Position numbers and translations under genes: made by a program
Notes under the pieces: generated by a model
Seen by the model: only the letters and a program-made list of their open reading frames with translations
Told to the model about the DNA's origin: nothing
Database searches by the model: none
Source of the DNA: Sorangium cellulosum
GTDB taxonomy: Bacteria > Myxococcota_A > Polyangia > Polyangiales > Polyangiaceae
Assembly (NCBI RefSeq): GCF_002950945.1
Contig: NZ_CP012673.1
Location: 12,825,501-12,889,500 of the forward strand
Reading direction: 5' to 3'
Length of the DNA: 64,000 nucleotides
Part shown: positions 24,468 through 33,042 of the stretch, in pieces
Layout: each line of letters opens with the position of its first letter
Position numbering within the stretch: position 1 is the first letter of the stretch

Positions 24468-25637
24468 ATGAAGTTTCCCCGCATTGCTCGTCTTTTCGCG
24501 CTCGTGCTGCTCGCGTGCGCCGCCCTCGCGTGCCGTCGCGCGCGCGAGACGCACCACGCGAGCGAGGCCGCTCAAGAGTCCAAGGAGGCTATGACGATGT
24601 CGGACAAGACCTATCGCAAACCGTCGGATGAGGAGCTGCGAAAGCGGCTCACGCCGCTCGCGTACGAGGTGACCCAGCGCGACGCGACCGAGCCGCCGTT
24701 CCGCAACGCGTTCTGGAACAACCACGACGCGGGGCTCTACGTGGATGTCGCCAGCGGCGAGCCGCTGTTCTCCTCGCTCGACAAGTTCGATTCGGGCACG
24801 GGGTGGCCGAGCTTCACGCGCCCCGTCGAGCCGGAGCGGGTGGTGGCCCGCGTCGACCGGGCCCACGGCATGGTCCGGACGGAGGTGCGCTCCCGGAGCG
24901 GCGACTCGCACCTCGGGCACGTCTTCGAGGACGGCCCCGCGCCCACCCGGCTGCGGTACTGCATCAACTCCGCGTCGCTCCGGTTCATCCCGGTGGATCG
25001 CCTGGAGGCTGAGGGCTACGGCGCCTACCTCGCCCTGTTCAAGGGCCAGGGCGACGCGCCGCGAGGGGCCGCCGCGGCGCCGCCGGAGGCCGCCGGAGCG
25101 AACGCCTGCGCGATGCCTTCGGCGGGAGAGCCGGCCGGCTGCAAGGCGACGCTGGAGACGGCCCTCCTCGCGGGCGGCTGCTTCTGGGGGATGGAGGAGC
25201 TCCTCCGGGGCATCCCTGGCGTCCTCGAGACGGAGGTCGGTTACACGGGCGGCCGGACCAAGGCCCCCACCTACGAGGACGTGAAGACGGGCGCCACCGG
25301 CCACGCCGAGTCGGTGCGTATCGTCTTCGATCCCGCGAAGCTGTCGTACGCCGAGCTGCTGGAGAAGTGGTTCTTCCGCATGCACGATCCCACGACGCGC
25401 AATCGCCAGGGCAACGACGTCGGCACACAGTACCGCTCGGCCATCTTCGTCACGACGCCGGAGCAGCGCCGCGTCGCCGAGGAGGTGAAGGCGCGAGTCG
25501 ACCGCAGCGGCAAGTGGCCCGCGCCGATCGTCACAGAGATCGTCGAGGCCGGTTCGTTCACCCGCGCCGAGGAGTACCACCAGAAGTACCTGGAGAAGGA
25601 GCCGGGCGGCTACACGTGCCACTTCCTGCGCGACTGA
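24468..25637 (+). CDS. msrAB: MsrB-MsrA fusion, methionine sulfoxide reductase lipoprotein
   Basis: ATG 24468 gives a lipoprotein start ([20 protein letters not shown], lipobox ALAC), placing the enzyme outside the cytoplasm; the frame extends to 24438. The MsrB domain (about residues 45-175) carries [37 protein letters not shown] and the catalytic Cys in [11 protein letters not shown]; it lacks the two CxxC zinc pairs. After an Ala-rich linker, MsrA (about 225-389) has the catalytic [13 protein letters not shown] and the GYTGG and GHAESVRI motifs. Together they reduce both diastereomers of methionine sulfoxide in oxidised envelope proteins. The order B-A is less common than A-B. An electron donor is not encoded nearby. 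Confidence 0.93.
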   Translation: MKFPRIARLFALVLLACAALACRRARETHHASEAAQESKEAMTMSDKTYRKPSDEELRKRLTPLAYEVTQRDATEPPFRNAFWNNHDAGLYVDVASGEPLFSSLDKFDSGTGWPSFTRPVEPERVVARVDRAHGMVRTEVRSRSGDSHLGHVFEDGPAPTRLRYCINSASLRFIPVDRLEAEGYGAYLALFKGQGDAPRGAAAAPPEAAGANACAMPSAGEPAGCKATLETALLAGGCFWGMEELLRGIPGVLETEVGYTGGRTKAPTYEDVKTGATGHAESVRIVFDPAKLSYAELLEKWFFRMHDPTTRNRQGNDVGTQYRSAIFVTTPEQRRVAEEVKARVDRSGKWPAPIVTEIVEAGSFTRAEEYHQKYLEKEPGGYTCHFLRD

Positions 25638-25721
25638 CGCGCCCCCGTCTTCCTGTCCCGTGACGCGGAGCCATTGCGGAGGCCCCCGCTCCCGCTCCCC
25701 GCCCTGAGCGGCCTCCCACCA

Positions 25722-25777
25722 CCTCCAGCACCACGCCCCCCAGAGCGACCGCCTTCAGCACCACGCCCCCCAGAGCG
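25722..25777. repeat. Two 26-bp direct repeats
   Basis: Near-identical copies around 25722-25747 and 25752-25777 (core CAGCACCACGCCCCCCAGAG) are spaced 30 bases apart in the gap between the Msr gene and the cruciform. One mismatch near the 5' end. Function unknown. Confidence 0.75.
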
Positions 25778-25897
25778 GTGGTCACCCGCACAGGAGACGG
25801 GCCCAGATCGGCGTTTTCGGCGCGCAGGCGTACTCCCGTACGCCGAGCACCGAAAACGCCGAGGTGGGCCCGTATCCGCAGCGGGTGACCGCCGCTC
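25773..25897. terminator. Large nested palindrome between converging genes
   Basis: A roughly 125-base imperfect palindrome. Outer arms 25773-25789 and 25881-25897 pair with one mismatch; then ACGGGCCCA pairs with TGGGCCCGT (25865-25873); inner arms GGCGTTTTCGG (25810-25820) and CCGAAAACGCC (25850-25860) pair exactly; the tip is GGCGTAC-TCCC-GTACGCC (25827-25844). It separates the msr gene (plus) from the lipoamide dehydrogenase gene (minus), and its right end touches that gene's stop codon. A bidirectional terminator is likely; its size is unusual. Confidence 0.75.
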
Positions 25898-27303
25898 TAC
25901 CGGTTGGCGATGTGGATGGCGGCGCCCATGGCGTGGGCGGCGGCCTCCATCAGCGACTCGCCGAGGGTCGGGTGGGGGTGGATCGTGAGCGAGAGGTCCT
26001 CGAGGAAGGCGGCCATCTCGAGCGAGAGCGACGCCTCGCTGATCATCGTGCTCGCCTCGGGGCCGACGATGTGCACGCCGAGCACCTGCTTCGTCTTCTT
26101 GTCGGCGACGACCTTCGCGAACCCCTCGGTCTCGTTCATGGCCATGGCCTTGCCGAGCACCGAGAACGGGAACTTGCCCACGGTGACCTCGATGCCCTTG
26201 GCCTTCGCCTCCGCCTCGGTGAGCCCCACCGTGGCGATCTCCGGATCGGTGAAGATGGCGCCCGGGATCGCGACCCAGTCCTTCTCGGCCTTGTGCCCCG
26301 CGATGACCTCGGCGACGATCTCGCCCTCCTTCGACGCCTTGTGCGCGAGCAGGGGCGGACCGCTGATGTCGCCCACGGAGTAGATCGACGGGACGTTGGT
26401 GCGGCCCGCCTTGTCCGCCGGGACGAACCCGCGCTGATCGACCGTCACGCCGACCTTCTCGAGGCCGAGCCCCTTCGAGTTCGGCCGCATGCCGACGGCG
26501 ACCAGCACCGTGTCGACGACGATCGTCTGCTCCTTGCCGTCGACCTGGATCTTCACGCCGACCGAGCCGTCCTTCTGCTTCTCGTGGCCGAGCGCCTTCG
26601 CCCCCTTGTAGATCTTGCCGCCGCGCTTCTCGATCTTCCGCTCGACGACCTTGGTGCAGTCGGGGTCGACCCCCGTGAGCAGCTCCGGCAGCGCCTCGAC
26701 CACGGTGAGCTCCGAGCCGAACGCCTGGTACACCATGCCGAGCTCGAGGCCGATGACGCCGCCGCCGATGACGAGCAGCCGCTTCGGGATGCGGCGCAGG
26801 CTCACCGCCTCCTTCGCGCCGATGATCGTGTCGCCGTCGAACTTGAACGTCGGGATCTCGATGGTGGTCGCCCCGGTCGCGATGACGATCGCCTTGGTCG
26901 CCTCGACCTGCTCCACCGAGCCGTCCGGCAGCGTCACGTCGACGCGCTTCGGCCCGACCACCGTGGCGGTGCCGGTGAGCAGCTCGGCCCCGTTGCCCTT
27001 GAGCAGCGACCGGACGCCGCCGGTGAGCTTCTTGACGATGCCCTCCTTCCAGTCCTGCATCTGGTTCGGATCGAGCTCGACGCCGCTCACCTTGATGCCC
27101 ATCGCGCTGCCCGCCTTCGACTTCTCGTAGAGGTGGGCGGCGGAGATCAGCGCCTTGGAGGGGATACAGCCCCAGTTGAGGCAGACACCGCCGGGCTGCT
27201 CCTTCTCGATGCAGAGCGTCTTCTGCTTGAGCTGAGCCAGCCGGATGGCGCAGGGATAACCGCCGGGGCCGGCGCCGATGACGATTGCGTCGTAGGTCTT
27301 CAT
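25897..27303 (-). CDS. lpdA: Dihydrolipoyl dehydrogenase (E3)
   Basis: E3 reoxidises the dihydrolipoyl group of 2-oxoacid dehydrogenase complexes, passing electrons through FAD and a disulfide to NAD+. The 468-residue protein has the FAD motif IGAGPGGYPCAIRLAQL at the start and the redox-active pair in GVCLNWGCIPSKAL (residues about 38-51). A NAD-binding GGGVIGLELG lies near residue 180, and the C-terminal dimer domain ends with the catalytic HPHPTLGES. Length is typical. A good ribosome-binding site (AAAGGA, five bases away) supports ATG 27303. It follows an E1-alpha gene in the same direction, 163 bases downstream, which fits a role in the same complex. Confidence 0.96.
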   Translation of the reverse strand: MKTYDAIVIGAGPGGYPCAIRLAQLKQKTLCIEKEQPGGVCLNWGCIPSKALISAAHLYEKSKAGSAMGIKVSGVELDPNQMQDWKEGIVKKLTGGVRSLLKGNGAELLTGTATVVGPKRVDVTLPDGSVEQVEATKAIVIATGATTIEIPTFKFDGDTIIGAKEAVSLRRIPKRLLVIGGGVIGLELGMVYQAFGSELTVVEALPELLTGVDPDCTKVVERKIEKRGGKIYKGAKALGHEKQKDGSVGVKIQVDGKEQTIVVDTVLVAVGMRPNSKGLGLEKVGVTVDQRGFVPADKAGRTNVPSIYSVGDISGPPLLAHKASKEGEIVAEVIAGHKAEKDWVAIPGAIFTDPEIATVGLTEAEAKAKGIEVTVGKFPFSVLGKAMAMNETEGFAKVVADKKTKQVLGVHIVGPEASTMISEASLSLEMAAFLEDLSLTIHPHPTLGESLMEAAAHAMGAAIHIANR

Positions 27304-27466
27304 CCTTGTCCTTTTGTGCGCTTCGGAGACTGGGATAGGGGCGCTGGGGTCCGTCCGGCAAGCCCCTGGTTGACCAGCCCTGAGGCCGCGCCCGCCACCG
27401 CGAGCCGTACCCTGGGTGCTGCCGGGCTTACACGACCTCGCCCCGAGGGGAAATCCTCTCCGGAGG

Positions 27467-28660
27467 TCAGCCCCCGCCGCCGTGTGCGGGCGCTTTCGGG
27501 CAGCGCAGGAGCTCCGCGCGCTGCTCGCGCAGGTGCCAGGGCAGCTCCGCGTAGACGTCGTCGAACAACGTCTCGCGGGCCGGCGGGGCCATCGCCTCGA
27601 CGTCCGCGACGGCGGCGGCGATCTCGGCGTTGAGCTCCTCCTCGAGGGCCGCGTCCGCCGCGTCGTCGACGAGGCCGCGGGCCGCGAGGTGGCGCCTGAG
27701 CCGCAGCAGCGGGTCGCGCTTGGTCCAGCGGTCGACCTCCTCCTGGGACCGGTAGCGGCTCGGGTCGTCGCTCGAGGAGTGCGCGCCGACGCGGTAGGTC
27801 AGCGCCTCGATGAAGCTCGGCCCGCCGCCGGCCCGGGCCCGCGCGACCGCCTCCGAGACGGCGCGGTAGACGGCGAGCACGTCGTTGCCGTCGACCCGCG
27901 CCGACGGGACGCCGTAGGCCCGCCCCTTCACGGCGATGGTCGTGGAGGCCGTCTGCCGGGACGTCGGCACGCTGATCGCCCAGTGGTTGTTCTGGCAGAT
28001 CAGGACGCAGGGCACCTTGAAGACGGCCGCGAAGTTCATCGCGTTGTGGAAGTCGGGCTCGCTGGTCGCGCCGTCGCCCATGAACGCGGCGACCACGGTG
28101 CGGTCGCGGCGCAGCTTCGCGGCCCACGCGGCGCCGACCGCCTGCGGGAGCTGCGGCCCGATGCAGCTCGACCAGGACACCTGGTTCACCTGCCGCCCGC
28201 TCATGTGCGACGGCATCTGGCGCCCCTTGAGGAGATCGCCCGCGTTGCCGAAGACCTGGGCCACGTAGGTGCGGAGCGGGAAGCCGCGCACCAGCATCAT
28301 CACGCTCTCGCGCAGCGCGGGGAAGATCCAGTCGGAGGGCTCGAGCGCGAGCGCCGTCGCGATCGGCGTCGCCTCCTGGCCGGTGCACGCGCCGTAGAAG
28401 CCGACCCGCCCCTGCCGCTGGAGCAGGAGCATCCGCGCGTCGAGCAGCCGGAGCCGCTTGATCTCCCGGTAGGCGCGCAGCAGCAGCGCGTCGCCGAGGC
28501 CCGGGTCGGTCGCGGGGTCCAGGGATCCGTCGTCGCCGAGGACGCTGAGCAAGCCCTCGTCGTCCAGCTCCCCGGCCCGGAGCGGCGGGCCGTCAGGTGG
28601 AGGGACGTCGACGGCAAGCGTCGTCGAGGCGCCGGGCGGCGCGGCTTCCAGCTCGCTCAT
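27467..28660 (-). CDS. 2-oxoacid dehydrogenase E1 component, alpha subunit (BCKDH-like)
   Basis: The 397-residue protein is a thiamine-diphosphate-dependent E1-alpha. The ThDP motif is MGDGATSEPDFHNAMNFA...NN (residues about 195-225), and FYGACTGQEA and GNAGDLLKGRQMPSHM near the front are typical of the branched-chain rather than the pyruvate type. The His-Ser loop near the active site is present as YRVGAHSSSDDPSRYR. E1-alpha works only with E1-beta in an alpha2beta2 tetramer, decarboxylating branched 2-oxoacids for branched-chain acyl-CoA synthesis, relevant to iso-fatty acids in myxobacteria. No E1-beta or E2 gene is next to it. The first 50 residues are a variable acidic/Pro-rich extension. 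Start ATG 28660. Confidence 0.92.
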   Translation of the reverse strand: MSELEAAPPGASTTLAVDVPPPDGPPLRAGELDDEGLLSVLGDDGSLDPATDPGLGDALLLRAYREIKRLRLLDARMLLLQRQGRVGFYGACTGQEATPIATALALEPSDWIFPALRESVMMLVRGFPLRTYVAQVFGNAGDLLKGRQMPSHMSGRQVNQVSWSSCIGPQLPQAVGAAWAAKLRRDRTVVAAFMGDGATSEPDFHNAMNFAAVFKVPCVLICQNNHWAISVPTSRQTASTTIAVKGRAYGVPSARVDGNDVLAVYRAVSEAVARARAGGGPSFIEALTYRVGAHSSSDDPSRYRSQEEVDRWTKRDPLLRLRRHLAARGLVDDAADAALEEELNAEIAAAVADVEAMAPPARETLFDDVYAELPWHLREQRAELLRCPKAPAHGGGG

Positions 28661-28763
28661 GGGCGGACCATACCGCGAAACGGCGGCGGTCGCGGCGCCT
28701 TCGCCGCGCGGCGAGCCTGTCCCCGCCCCCCGCGAGCAGCGCCGCCCGGCCGCCGCGGCGGCT

Positions 28764-29039
28764 TCACCCGAGGAGGACGCGGAACATCCGCTTGCTGTCG
28801 GACAGGTAGTAGTAGGCGGCGCGGTCCGTGTCGCCCATCAGATCGAGGATCGCCTGTTCCATCTGGTCCGGGCTCAGGGTGTTGGACACCTCCCACGTAT
28901 GGGGCGTCACCTCGTCGCCTTGCCACGGTCCGGCGCAGAGCGCGACGAGGCGCGCCCGGTTCGCCTCGTCGGCGATCGAGAACGTGAGGATGTAATCGTG
29001 GCTCACGAAGCCGCTGTAGAGCTTGTTGTCGCGCGGCAT
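28764..29039 (-). CDS. Small protein of unknown function
   Basis: ATG 29039 has GGGAGAG six bases upstream, and the codon choice is that of a real gene. The 91-residue product (starting MPRDNKLYSGFVSHDYILTF) is soluble, without signal or membrane segment. The likely order strand-helix-strand-helix-strand (YILTFSIAD, ANRARLVALC, HTWEVSN, PDQMEQAILDLMG, MFRVLLG) is compatible with a small ferredoxin-like fold of the kind seen in Cas2/VapD-size proteins, but no motif proves a relation. It lies alone between the E1-alpha gene and the DUF4149 gene. No function is claimed. Confidence 0.75.
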   Translation of the reverse strand: MPRDNKLYSGFVSHDYILTFSIADEANRARLVALCAGPWQGDEVTPHTWEVSNTLSPDQMEQAILDLMGDTDRAAYYYLSDSKRMFRVLLG

Positions 29040-29094
29040 CTGGTCTCTCCCTGCCGTGGGTGCGGAGCGGCGCGGCGGCGCGCTCCCGGCGCGT

Positions 29095-29706
29095 TCACCG
29101 CGGGCCGGGCGGCAGCGGCGCGTCCGCTTCCTCGTCGTCGTCGAGCTCGGGGCGGCGCGCGCCGAGCGTGAACACGTGCAGCACGACCAGGCTCGCGCCC
29201 AGGAACACCTCCGCCCTGCCCGCGAGCTCGGCGCGGCGGTGGGCGCGCTCGAGCTCCATGCCGAGCTCCCCCTCCCCGCGCCGGACGCCGTCGCGGTGGA
29301 GCGCAGCGATGCGGGGGGTGAGCGCCAGGCCGACGTACGCGGCGCAGCCCGCGATCACCATGGCGAGCACCCGGCGCACGCGGGCCGCCGGGCCCACGCC
29401 GCGGCGCCCGGCGGCCCAGGTGCGCACCACCTCGGCGCCGAGGAGGATCACCGCGGCGCCGAGCGCGAGCTGATCGAAGCGGGCAAACGCCGCGGTCATC
29501 GCGTCGCCGGAGTAAGGAGCCGGGGTGAGCCGGAAGACGAACGGGGCGGCGCAGGCGCCGAGCGCCACCATCCCGCCGGCCCAGGCGCCTGCCGCGAGCG
29601 CGGCCGTGCTCGCGGCGGCGCGATCGATCAGGTGGCGGCGCGACGCGGCGCGCTCCTCGGGGCTCGGCGCGAGGTCGGCCTCGCTGAACTGGGGTTCGTC
29701 GTTCAT
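29095..29706 (-). CDS. DUF4149 (TMEM205-like) membrane protein
   Basis: ATG 29706 is chosen because AGGTGG lies six bases before it; the upstream frame (to 29913) is the shadow of the HEAT gene. The 203-residue protein has about four membrane segments (AALAAGAWAGGMVALGACAA, LALGAAVILLGAEV, VLAMVIAGCAAYVGLALTP, EVFLGASLVVLHVFTLG). The stretch TPRIAALH after the third segment is typical of DUF4149 proteins. Role unknown. It starts 14 bases after the HEAT-repeat gene's stop region and is probably co-transcribed with it. Confidence 0.8.
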   Translation of the reverse strand: MNDEPQFSEADLAPSPEERAASRRHLIDRAAASTAALAAGAWAGGMVALGACAAPFVFRLTPAPYSGDAMTAAFARFDQLALGAAVILLGAEVVRTWAAGRRGVGPAARVRRVLAMVIAGCAAYVGLALTPRIAALHRDGVRRGEGELGMELERAHRRAELAGRAEVFLGASLVVLHVFTLGARRPELDDDEEADAPLPPGPR

Positions 29707-29720
29707 GGGATCCACCTTGC

Positions 29721-30788
29721 TCACTCGACCGGGGCCGCCGGCGAGCCCGGCGCGCTCGCGGCGGCGGACGTGATGGCGGCGAGCGCCTCCTCGACCGCCC
29801 CCTGGTCGGCCTTGCGATCGTCGCCGCGCATCGCCGCGATCGGCTGGCGGGCCGCCTCGAGGCGGGCGCGCCCGGCGGCCGCGACGGCGAGCGTGCGGCG
29901 GTGGCGGTCCCACGCGCCGAGGTCGCTGAGGATCTCGCGGATCGCGCGCTCGTTCCCCATCCGCGCGAGCGCCACGCGCGCGTGCCAGCGCAGCGGATCG
30001 CGCCCGAAGCCGAGCCTGAGCCCGAAGGCGCGCCGCTCCAGGGCGCTCCGCGCGGCGGCGAGGCCGAGCTCACCGCAGAGCTCGATGGCCGCGGCCTCGT
30101 CCTCGTGGTCGATGCCGCGCAGCTTCCCCTCCGCGACCTCGACGAGCACCGCGTGTCCCGCCGGGTCGCCGAAGCGCGCGAGGACGACCGCCGCCGCTGC
30201 CCGGACGAGCGGCGACGTGTGGCCGAGCAGCGCCCACGCGCGCGCCAGGCCCGACGGAGGCAGGTCGCCGTTCGCCTCCCCGAGCTCCTCGAAGACCCGC
30301 AGGGCGATGTGGCAGACGAGCGGGTCGTCGTCGTGCGTGGCCTGGACCACCGCCTCGATCGCGTCCTCCGGCTGGGTGCAGACGCGCGGAAATGCGATCA
30401 CCGCCTGGAACCTGACCTCGGGCCGCTCGTCCGAGAGGGCGCGCCGGAGTCGCCCCGTGGCGCGCGCGTCGCCGATCTCCCCGAGCGCGGTGATCGCCAT
30501 CTGCCGGACGTGGGCGTCGGCGTCCTCGACGGCGAGGAGCAGCGCGGGGAGCGCCTCGCCCGCCTTCGTGTCGGCGAGCGCGATGGCGGCGGCCGCGCGC
30601 ACGGACGGGTGCACGTCGTCGCGCAGCGCGCTCTCCACGGCGCGCAGGACCTGCTCCCGCGCCGTGTCGACGTACGGGACGAGGTCCCCCACCGCCTCCG
30701 CGCGCACGGCCGGCTTCGACGAAGCGACATCGCGCAGCGCAGCCTCGAGTGTCCTCTTCGCTGGAGCCGGTCCGAACACGCGACGCAC
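29721..30788 (-). CDS. HEAT-repeat protein
   Basis: This 355-residue protein starts at GTG 30788 and is built of about eight helical HEAT/PBS-lyase-like repeats of 30-35 residues, e.g. VHPSVRAAAAIALADTKAGE, AHVRQMAITALGEIGDARAT, PEVRFQAVIAFPRVC and SPLVRAAAAVVLARFGDPAG. Such repeats form a curved solenoid for protein binding; E-Z-type relatives attach bilins to phycobiliproteins, which is not expected here. It has no signal peptide. It is followed by the DUF4149 gene in the same direction, so a joint scaffold function at the membrane is possible. Confidence 0.88.
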   Translation of the reverse strand: MRRVFGPAPAKRTLEAALRDVASSKPAVRAEAVGDLVPYVDTAREQVLRAVESALRDDVHPSVRAAAAIALADTKAGEALPALLLAVEDADAHVRQMAITALGEIGDARATGRLRRALSDERPEVRFQAVIAFPRVCTQPEDAIEAVVQATHDDDPLVCHIALRVFEELGEANGDLPPSGLARAWALLGHTSPLVRAAAAVVLARFGDPAGHAVLVEVAEGKLRGIDHEDEAAAIELCGELGLAAARSALERRAFGLRLGFGRDPLRWHARVALARMGNERAIREILSDLGAWDRHRRTLAVAAAGRARLEAARQPIAAMRGDDRKADQGAVEEALAAITSAAASAPGSPAAPVE

Positions 30789-30833
30789 GCTAGCACGGTC
30801 GGCGCGGGAAGCCGGATCGCTCCCGAGGAGCGC

Positions 30834-31580
30834 TCAGCTTCCGCCGGCGCCGCCCGCGCCCTCGGCTCCGCCGGCACCCCCACCACCGCCAGCGCCCTCT
30901 GGATCGCCGCCGCCCCCGCCGTTCCCGGCGCCGCCGGCGCCATCTCCACCGCCGGCGCCGCCCGCACCACCGGCGCCGCCCTCACCGTCCTCGCCGCCCG
31001 CACCACCGGCGCCGCCGGCGCCGCCCGCGCCGCCCTGACCGCCCGCGCCGCCCTCACCCGCCGCGGGCCCACAGACGCCGGGCACCTCGTCGGGCTCGCG
31101 CGGCGGCTCGCTGGTCTCGCTCGAAGAGGATCGGCTGGGCAGGCACGCCTTCGAGCCGTCCGGCTCGGCGTCGACGATGACGGCGCTGCGCTCGCCCGGC
31201 TGGATCGCGGCGAGGTCCCGGAGCTCGTGCAGCGGCTCGCAGGCGTAACCGGCGCGGCAGTCGTCGTCGTCGTCGCAGGTGGCCATGCAGAACGTCCGCT
31301 CGAAGCGCGGCCAGCGGACGTTCTCGAGCACGCCGCACGCCTGATCGAGCACCGGGTTGAACGCCACGCAGACGCTGCTCCCGCTGCAGCTGTCGGGCGT
31401 GCAGTTGAAGACCGTGCAGTAGCCCCCCGGCTGCGTGCTGTCGCAGAAGAGGTCCTGCTCTTGCTGGACGCAGTCGATCGATGACGCGCAGGCGTCGCCG
31501 ATCTGCGGGCCGCACCCGGCGAGCAGCGGGGCGGCGCCGACGACCACGACGAGAAGGAGAGACCCGGTAAGGCGGAGCAT
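30834..31580 (-). CDS. Cys-rich lipoprotein with Gly-Gly-Ala tail
   Basis: The 248-residue product has a lipoprotein signal ending PLLAGC (Cys at about residue 23). Residues 25-150 are Cys-rich with spacing that suggests several disulfides (DACASSIDCVQQEQDLFCD, CMATCDDDDDCRAGYAC). From about residue 175 to the end, the chain is almost only Gly, Ala, Glu in a GGAGGAGG-type repeat of about 75 residues. This two-part layout, Cys-rich head and GGA tail, is frequent in Polyangiales surface lipoproteins, with unknown role. It is divergent from the ferredoxin gene. Confidence 0.82.
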   Translation of the reverse strand: MLRLTGSLLLVVVVGAAPLLAGCGPQIGDACASSIDCVQQEQDLFCDSTQPGGYCTVFNCTPDSCSGSSVCVAFNPVLDQACGVLENVRWPRFERTFCMATCDDDDDCRAGYACEPLHELRDLAAIQPGERSAVIVDAEPDGSKACLPSRSSSSETSEPPREPDEVPGVCGPAAGEGGAGGQGGAGGAGGAGGAGGEDGEGGAGGAGGAGGGDGAGGAGNGGGGGDPEGAGGGGGAGGAEGAGGAGGS

Positions 31581-31669
31581 CAGGAGGGCCGCTTAGTACC
31601 GGCAGGGGCGCCCGCGCGCAAGCGCGCCGCCGCCCTGCCGCGGCGATCCGGCGCATGGTTCCGCCCGAA

Positions 31670-31698
31670 TTGACACCCTGCGGTCAGGCCTCTACAAA
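31670..31698 (+). promoter_or_regulatory. Sigma-70-like promoter of the ferredoxin gene
   Basis: TTGACA at 31670-31675 (perfect -35 consensus), 17-base spacer, and TACAAA at 31693-31698 (four of six -10 bases). The ferredoxin ATG follows about 41 bases after the -10. This is the clearest housekeeping promoter seen in the window. Confidence 0.65.
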
Positions 31699-31739
31699 CG
31701 AGCGGACCGGGGTTGACCCCGGAGAATGAAGCAAAGGCC

Positions 31740-32045
31740 ATGGCGACTTACATCACTGAAGACTGCATCAACTGCGGCGCCTGCGAGCCGGAATGCCCGA
31801 ACGAGGCCATCAGCGAGGGCGATGAGATCTACGTGATTGATCCCGAGCTGTGCACGGAGTGCGTCGGGTTCTATGACCACGAAGCGTGCCAGGCCGTGTG
31901 CCCGGTCGAGTGCTGCCTGCCCAACCCGCAGATCGTGGAGACGGAGGAGACCCTCATCGCGCGCGCGCTCAAACTGCACCCCGATGATGCCGATCTGCAG
32001 AAGAGGGCCGCCGCCAACAACTACCCGTCGCGCTTCCGGAAGTAG
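31740..32045 (+). CDS. YfhL-type 2[4Fe-4S] ferredoxin
   Basis: The 101-residue protein starts MATYITEDCINCGACEPECP, the first [4Fe-4S] CxxCxxCxxxCP motif at about residues 9-20. The second has the wider loop CTECVGFYDHEACQAVCP that marks the YfhL/Alvin ferredoxin type with low reduction potentials. The C-terminal helix (TEETLIARALKLHPDDADLQ) is also typical. It carries electrons to unknown partners in the cytoplasm. ATG 31740 is chosen by family start and AAAGG immediately upstream; a promoter lies at 31670. Confidence 0.95.
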   Translation: MATYITEDCINCGACEPECPNEAISEGDEIYVIDPELCTECVGFYDHEACQAVCPVECCLPNPQIVETEETLIARALKLHPDDADLQKRAAANNYPSRFRK

Positions 32046-32136
32046 CGCACGTCCTCGAGCGGCGCGCCGCCTCTCGGGCCGCGCTTTGCATGGCTCCGCC
32101 GGCTTCGTCGATTCAACGTGGTGTCCGGGTCGCGAC

Positions 32137-32907
32137 GTGACCCGGCGATGGGCCCTATTGCTCCTCGCGGGCGCCTGCGCCGGCTGTCACGGCAGCGGCC
32201 CGCTGCTCCATCCGGCCCATGTCCTTCGCCCGGGCTTCATGAGCTTCGGCGGCGGAGTCTCCGGCGAGATGGTCGTCGCCGGAGCGACGGCCGCGGCTCC
32301 GGACGCCGGCGCCGCGGGCGCCCCGGCGGAGGGCGCCGCCGAGCGGCACCTCTCCGAGCTCACGGTCGCGCCAGGGGTGGCCCCCTGGGTCAGCGCCCGC
32401 GTCGGCATCGAGGGCGACAACGAGGCTGGCCTGACGTACACCGGCCGAGCGCTCCGGCTCGATGGGCGCCACGCTTTCGCGCTGGGCGAGCCGACGCTGT
32501 CGGTCGGGCTCGGCGCCTCGGCGCTCTTCGCCCGCGAGACCGGCGCCGGCGCAGCGGGGAGCCGCGCTCACGGCGCGGGGATCGATGTTCCGCTCCTGCT
32601 CGGCTTCCAGTCGGACGCGGATCTCTATGCAGTGTGGTTCGGACCGCGGCTCGGGCTCGAGCTCCTCGGCGGTGAGGTGCGCTTGCCCGCCGCCGGACCG
32701 GCGGCCGAGGGATCACTCGTCGACGTGTCGGGCCGGCACCTGGAGGTCGGGTTCGTGCTGGGGGCGCGCGGCGGGTTCCGCCACGTGCATGTCGCCCTGG
32801 AGGTCACAGCGGCCTACCACCACGTCGCGGGCGAGCTCGCCGGCGCTCCGGTCGCGCTCGACCAGGCGACCTTCACCCCGGGCGGCGGCCTCACGGTCAC
32901 TTTCTGA
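32137..32907 (+). CDS. Lipoprotein, possible outer-membrane protein
   Basis: GTG 32137 gives a lipoprotein start (VTRRWALLLLAGACAGC, lipobox ACAGC with Cys at residue 17). The 256-residue mature protein contains many beta-type segments (LSVGLGASALFARETGAG, LEVGFVLGARGGFRHVHVAL, ALDQATFTPGGGLTVTF), ending in Phe, which suggests a barrel-like or beta-sandwich fold. No family is recognised. The ORF is open upstream to 31837, but that overlaps the ferredoxin gene. About 90 bases separate it from the ferredoxin. Confidence 0.72.
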   Translation: MTRRWALLLLAGACAGCHGSGPLLHPAHVLRPGFMSFGGGVSGEMVVAGATAAAPDAGAAGAPAEGAAERHLSELTVAPGVAPWVSARVGIEGDNEAGLTYTGRALRLDGRHAFALGEPTLSVGLGASALFARETGAGAAGSRAHGAGIDVPLLLGFQSDADLYAVWFGPRLGLELLGGEVRLPAAGPAAEGSLVDVSGRHLEVGFVLGARGGFRHVHVALEVTAAYHHVAGELAGAPVALDQATFTPGGGLTVTF

Positions 32908-33042
32908 CCTGACCGGAGCCGCGTGCCGAAGCCGCGTCCAGAAGTGCCCGGAGCAGAACCGCAAAACCACGAATTTCTTCAATTTTTCGGTGGCTCGTAC
33001 AGGTGCTTGCCCGCCCGGAGGACCGGCCTTAGACTCGGATCT

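Noticed and set aside
28764-29039. Cas2 protein
   Set aside because: Only the size and rough secondary-structure order fit; the conserved Asp of Cas2 and any CRISPR context are missing.
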